From positions 1-8,207 of the forward strand of contig JANLHY010000058.1 of assembly GCA_024653795.1 (NCBI GenBank): a stretch of DNA of 8,207 bases, read 5' to 3'. A program made the translations under genes and the position numbers. The notes beneath the pieces are model-generated. The model was not told the DNA's origin. It saw only the letters and a program-made list of their open reading frames with translations, and did no database searches. Each line of letters begins with the position of its first letter. Position 1 is the stretch's first letter. This DNA comes from Candidatus Brocadiaceae bacterium (GTDB lineage Bacteria > Planctomycetota > Brocadiia > Brocadiales > Brocadiaceae). Shown here one piece after another: positions 6,252 through 8,207 of this stretch.

Positions 6252-7199
6252 CTAGCGTTTAGTTTTCCAAACCACATAAGAATAAGCATCAAAATACGTA
6301 TCGCCAAATGGCTGATGGTGTATTGCCAGTATTTGAACCTTTCCTGTGGCCTCCAACTCCTGTAAACGGGTAAGATAACCATCCAGATAGTTTCTCCTTT
6401 TTTGGTATTTAATGGCAAGGTAATCCGGCAGGCAATCTTGACTGTATAACTCACTAATACATTCCACATTAATACATATTTCTGTAGATTCTTTCAGCAA
6501 GAACTGTAGAAAGGCTTCATGATTCCTTCCTATTTGCTCAAGTGCTCCAAAAGTATAAATTGCGCTTTTTTCTTTCAAATGCAGATTTTCATCAGGGGCA
6601 AAGAAATTAAAAAGACGTCCTTCTATCTGCCAGCCAAAATGTTTTGACAGAAGACGGATAATTTCCTGAGAAGGTTTTGCCCAGTCAAGCCCATAGAGTT
6701 TTTTGTCAGGGTAGATGCTTGCCAAAAAGGCTAGATGAATAGCAGGGCCACAACCGAATTCATAGACGGAACTGACATCTTTTAAATATTTTTTGAATAT
6801 CCAGTTGCGAAAAACTTTGGTATAATTAAGTATAAAATCAGGATCAACGGGCATCACATATTCACGATTGAGTCTAACTGGGACATTTTTCTTGAAATAC
6901 TTTGGGACAAGTTTGGAGATATCGTATCCAGAATCAACAAAATCATGAAGATTTTCCCCCCAACCTCTTTCCCATTCCGGCTTTCTTTCCTCCCCAGAGA
7001 CGCTTAAATCAGTCGAATCAATTCTTTTTAGTATCGTGAGCATTAACTTATCTCGCGCAATACCAGAGAGTATTTCATAACGAAAATCCATAGTATCTAT
7101 GAGTTCCTTGCAATTTTCGGCAATATCATCAACAGTTGTACCGAATAGTCGCGCGAAATCCTCTATTGTCACTGTTGGCAAATTTTCTTGCTTATACAT
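6252..7199 (-). CDS. SAM-dependent methyltransferase-like protein with a long N-terminal extension
   Basis: A protein of 315 residues. The only clear domain is a Rossmann methyltransferase core from about 143 to 250: motif I 'VYEFGCGPAIHLAFLA' (145-160), then 'KKLYGLDWAKPSQE' with Asp172, 'AIYTFGALEQIG' at the motif IV position, and 'CINVECISELY'. Residues 1-140 precede it and contain 'PEWERGWGENLHDF' and 'YVMPVDPDFI', which I do not recognise as a named domain but which may bind the acceptor. The final ~60 residues are charged and helical, ending in a beta strand 'YFDAYSYVVWKTKR'. The ATG at 7199 has a strong GGAGG about seven bases ahead, and the gene overlaps the preceding radical SAM remnant by 8 bases, so it inherited that operon's coupling. 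Methylation of a sugar or peptide is inference. Confidence 0.8.
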   Translation of the reverse strand: MYKQENLPTVTIEDFARLFGTTVDDIAENCKELIDTMDFRYEILSGIARDKLMLTILKRIDSTDLSVSGEERKPEWERGWGENLHDFVDSGYDISKLVPKYFKKNVPVRLNREYVMPVDPDFILNYTKVFRNWIFKKYLKDVSSVYEFGCGPAIHLAFLASIYPDKKLYGLDWAKPSQEIIRLLSKHFGWQIEGRLFNFFAPDENLHLKEKSAIYTFGALEQIGRNHEAFLQFLLKESTEICINVECISELYSQDCLPDYLAIKYQKRRNYLDGYLTRLQELEATGKVQILAIHHQPFGDTYFDAYSYVVWKTKR

Positions 7200-7488
7200 G
7201 ACATTCCTCCAATGACTTCATTCTTTTATTTTCTGAAAGCAAAGTATCGAATTTATTCCTAAATTCTCTTAATTCTTCAAGTTCAAGCTGGTATGGCTTA
7301 ATATAAAAACGTTTATTGTCAGTATAATGGAATCCATACATACGCCAGAGGTTGTTAACGTCAAATTCTTCAATAAAGTAATTATCCCTTAATGCCTGCT
7401 CAAGCATTGCTATGCCTGGAAAAGGTATTAAATTCGTTACATACATCTCGTCAACGTTTATTTCCTTGATCACGTTATATGTTTCCAT
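7192..7488 (-). pseudogene. C-terminal remnant of a radical SAM/B12 protein
   Basis: From METYNVIKEINVDEMYVTNL at 7488 the frame continues 'IPFPGIAMLEQALRDNYF', then 'HYTDNKRFYIKPYQL' and 'ELEELREFRNKFD', ending SLEECHV. These resemble the end of cobalamin-type radical SAM proteins, where 'NLTPFPGT-LYEQAL' and 'IKPY-msLEEL' are typical late motifs. About 98 residues remain; the B12-binding domain and CxxxCxxC are gone, so it cannot be active. The frame stays open upstream to an ATG at 7593, but those extra codons are a frame-shifted reading of the adjacent fucose-synthase-like gene. It is not a copy of the radical SAM gene at 2671-4152, whose C-terminus differs. Whether the remnant is translated is unknown; its end carries the ribosome-binding site of the next gene. 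Confidence 0.72.
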
Positions 7489-7880
7489 CCATGGGGATAA
7501 CCGTTGTGGATATAGTCTTCCTTGAGGGGAAGCGGCGCATTTGCAGGATACATACCGGTAGTAAGGGTCATAACAATCTTTTTTACATTGCACAGCCGGG
7601 CTGCTTCAAGAATGTTAAAATTCATCAGCACGTTATCCCGCAATAGAGTCGCTGGATATTTCATACTCAGACCGATACCGCCGCTAATTGCCGCCAGGTG
7701 AATAATGGCATCCGGCTGTAATCCACTTACGTACGCAATGGTTTTATCCCTGTTGGTCAGGTCGCAGTCCTTTGAGCTTATGAAAAAGAACTCGCTTCCA
7801 GGGTACTCACTGGTTATGGATTTTAAGGCGCTGCCCGCCACAGCAGCGCCGCCTGTTACTAAAATCTTACGATACACCAT
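7470..7880 (-). pseudogene. GDP-L-fucose synthase-like NAD(P)-dependent epimerase, truncated
   Basis: The first ~130 residues match the extended SDR family of GDP-L-fucose synthases: 'KILVTGGAAVAGSAL' (5-19; Ala13 replaces the usual third glycine), 'DLTNRD', 'PDAIIHLAAISGGIG' (56-70), 'YPATLLRDNVLMNFNILEAA' (75-94), 'TTGMYPANAPLPLKED' (107-122) and 'HNGYPHG' (125-131). The expected continuation, with the catalytic Tyr-x-x-x-Lys and the C-terminal substrate domain, is missing: after Gly131 the frame gives five unrelated residues and TGA. Family proteins are about 310-320 residues, so roughly 60% is lost and the product cannot catalyse GDP-fucose synthesis. The ATG at 7880 follows GGGGAGGAA; the adjacent GTG at 7877 would have the more usual spacing. 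DNA beyond about 7490 belongs to a radical SAM gene, so this is a deletion or recombination joint and not a simple frameshift. Confidence 0.82.
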
Positions 7881-7975
7881 TTCCTCCCCAAAGATTTTTC
7901 ATATCAATTTAGTGTTTTGAAAAATTAAGCCCTGTTAAGGGCGTACTGTTTGTAGCAATTAATCTTTAAGATACG

Positions 7976-8042
7976 ATTAGCTCCGATAGGAGCTACCTGT
8001 ATATGATTGATATGCAAACAGGTCGCTCCTATCGGAGCTAAT
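7976..8042. repeat. Nested 25-bp inverted repeat within the MITE-like element
   Basis: The arm attagctccgataggagcta (with following cctgt, 7976-8000) pairs with 8018-8042 at 24 of 25 positions around a 17-base loop. Each arm is itself a mini-palindrome (gctcc-gata-ggagc), so four short hairpins or one long stem can form. A diverged third copy of the 'ggttgctcctgacggag' motif lies at 8075-8091. Confidence 0.8.
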
Positions 8043-8101
8043 ATATGTTATGGCATCCTATCTTGCTACAAACAGGTTGCTCCTGACGGAGATCATGCTT
8101 G

Positions 8102-8119
8102 TCCTCGTAAAAACGAGGA
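8102..8119. repeat. Short hairpin (6-bp stem)
   Basis: tcctcg, a six-base loop taaaaa, then cgagga form a perfect small stem-loop inside the MITE-like element. It is followed on the plus strand by A/T-rich sequence without a pure T-tract, so a terminator role is not claimed. Confidence 0.5.
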
Positions 8120-8207
8120 ATTGATAAATTTTTCAAAAGACTAAATTGATACTAATCCTGCACATCTGAAGAACTCGCATAATTACTGAAACAAAAGATA
8201 TGTGTAG

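Larger units (their letters stand above)
7902..8151. mobile_element. MITE-like palindromic element with terminal inverted repeats and TA ends
   Basis: Positions 7902-7926 (tatcaatttagtgttttgaa + aaatt) and 8127-8151 are inverted copies matching at 24 of 25 bases. Each ends in TA, so the 23-bp repeats (7904-7926 and 8127-8149) would be flanked by a TA duplication, as made by IS630/Tc1-mariner-type transposases. Inside are further paired arms: 13 bp perfect (7946-7958 with 8063-8075, ctgtttgtagcaa), 25 bp nearly perfect (7976-8000 with 8018-8042), and small hairpins at 7929-7942 and 8102-8119. There is no coding frame, so it is non-autonomous. It ends 21 bases before the start of the truncated fucose-synthase-like gene. 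Element identity is inference; the repeats are directly visible. Confidence 0.75.

Noticed and set aside
6176..6469. Minus-strand open frame of 97 codons
   Set aside because: It mostly overlaps the end of the methyltransferase gene in another frame and its translation is low-complexity and unlike a known family.
7489..7593. Extending the radical SAM remnant upstream to an ATG at 7593
   Set aside because: The added codons are a shifted-frame reading of the fucose-synthase-like gene and have no similarity to radical SAM proteins.
1..8207. tRNA, rRNA, toxin-antitoxin or phage-defence genes
   Set aside because: No cloverleaf, rRNA-like stretch or defence-related domain was seen on either strand.

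Overview
The window is an A+T-rich bacterial locus in which every recognisable gene lies on the minus strand, so transcription runs from high to low coordinates. It looks like part of a cell-surface polysaccharide or glycoconjugate cluster. It contains a nucleotide-sugar epimerase of the RmlC type, a family 2 glycosyltransferase, a cobalamin-type radical SAM enzyme, an SGNH-hydrolase-like protein, two SAM-dependent methyltransferases and the broken start of a GDP-L-fucose-synthase-like gene. The sequence does not fix the species. Radical SAM/B12 enzymes, low G+C and several abundant-looking intergenic palindrome families would fit an anaerobic or environmental Gram-negative lineage, for example anammox Planctomycetes, Desulfobacterota or Nitrospirota. 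That is inference only.

Layout, in the direction of transcription. Positions 8207-7881 are non-coding and dominated by a 250-bp palindromic MITE-like element (7902-8151) with near-perfect terminal inverted repeats and flanking TA. Next comes a GDP-fucose-synthase-like gene that is intact for about 130 residues (from 7880). It then runs directly, in a different frame, into the last ~98 residues of a radical SAM/B12 protein (7488-7192). This is a deletion or recombination scar joining two unrelated genes. It is followed by a methyltransferase (7199-6252), a small methyltransferase (6157-5579), an SGNH-like protein with an extra C-terminal domain (5478-4288), an orphan 33-codon gene tail (4250-4149), a full-length radical SAM/B12 protein with a TTG start (4152-2671), a glycosyltransferase with a helical TPR-like C-terminal half (2640-1204), and the RmlC-like epimerase (1214-705). 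Positions 704-136 are non-coding and hold two inverted-repeat elements of different families. At 135 a good promoter and a start codon introduce an OGG1-like DNA glycosylase that runs off the window; it is unrelated to the cluster and visibly richer in G+C.

How the genes may work together (inference): the epimerase would make or tune an activated sugar, the glycosyltransferase would add it to a growing glycan, and the methyltransferases, radical SAM enzyme and SGNH protein would decorate the glycan by methylation and acyl transfer or removal. Short overlaps at 7199/7192 and 1214/1204, plus a 15-30 nt gap between the radical SAM and glycosyltransferase genes, suggest co-transcription. The truncated genes, the orphan tail and the repeats show that the locus has been rearranged. 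I see no defence system, CRISPR array, tRNA or rRNA.
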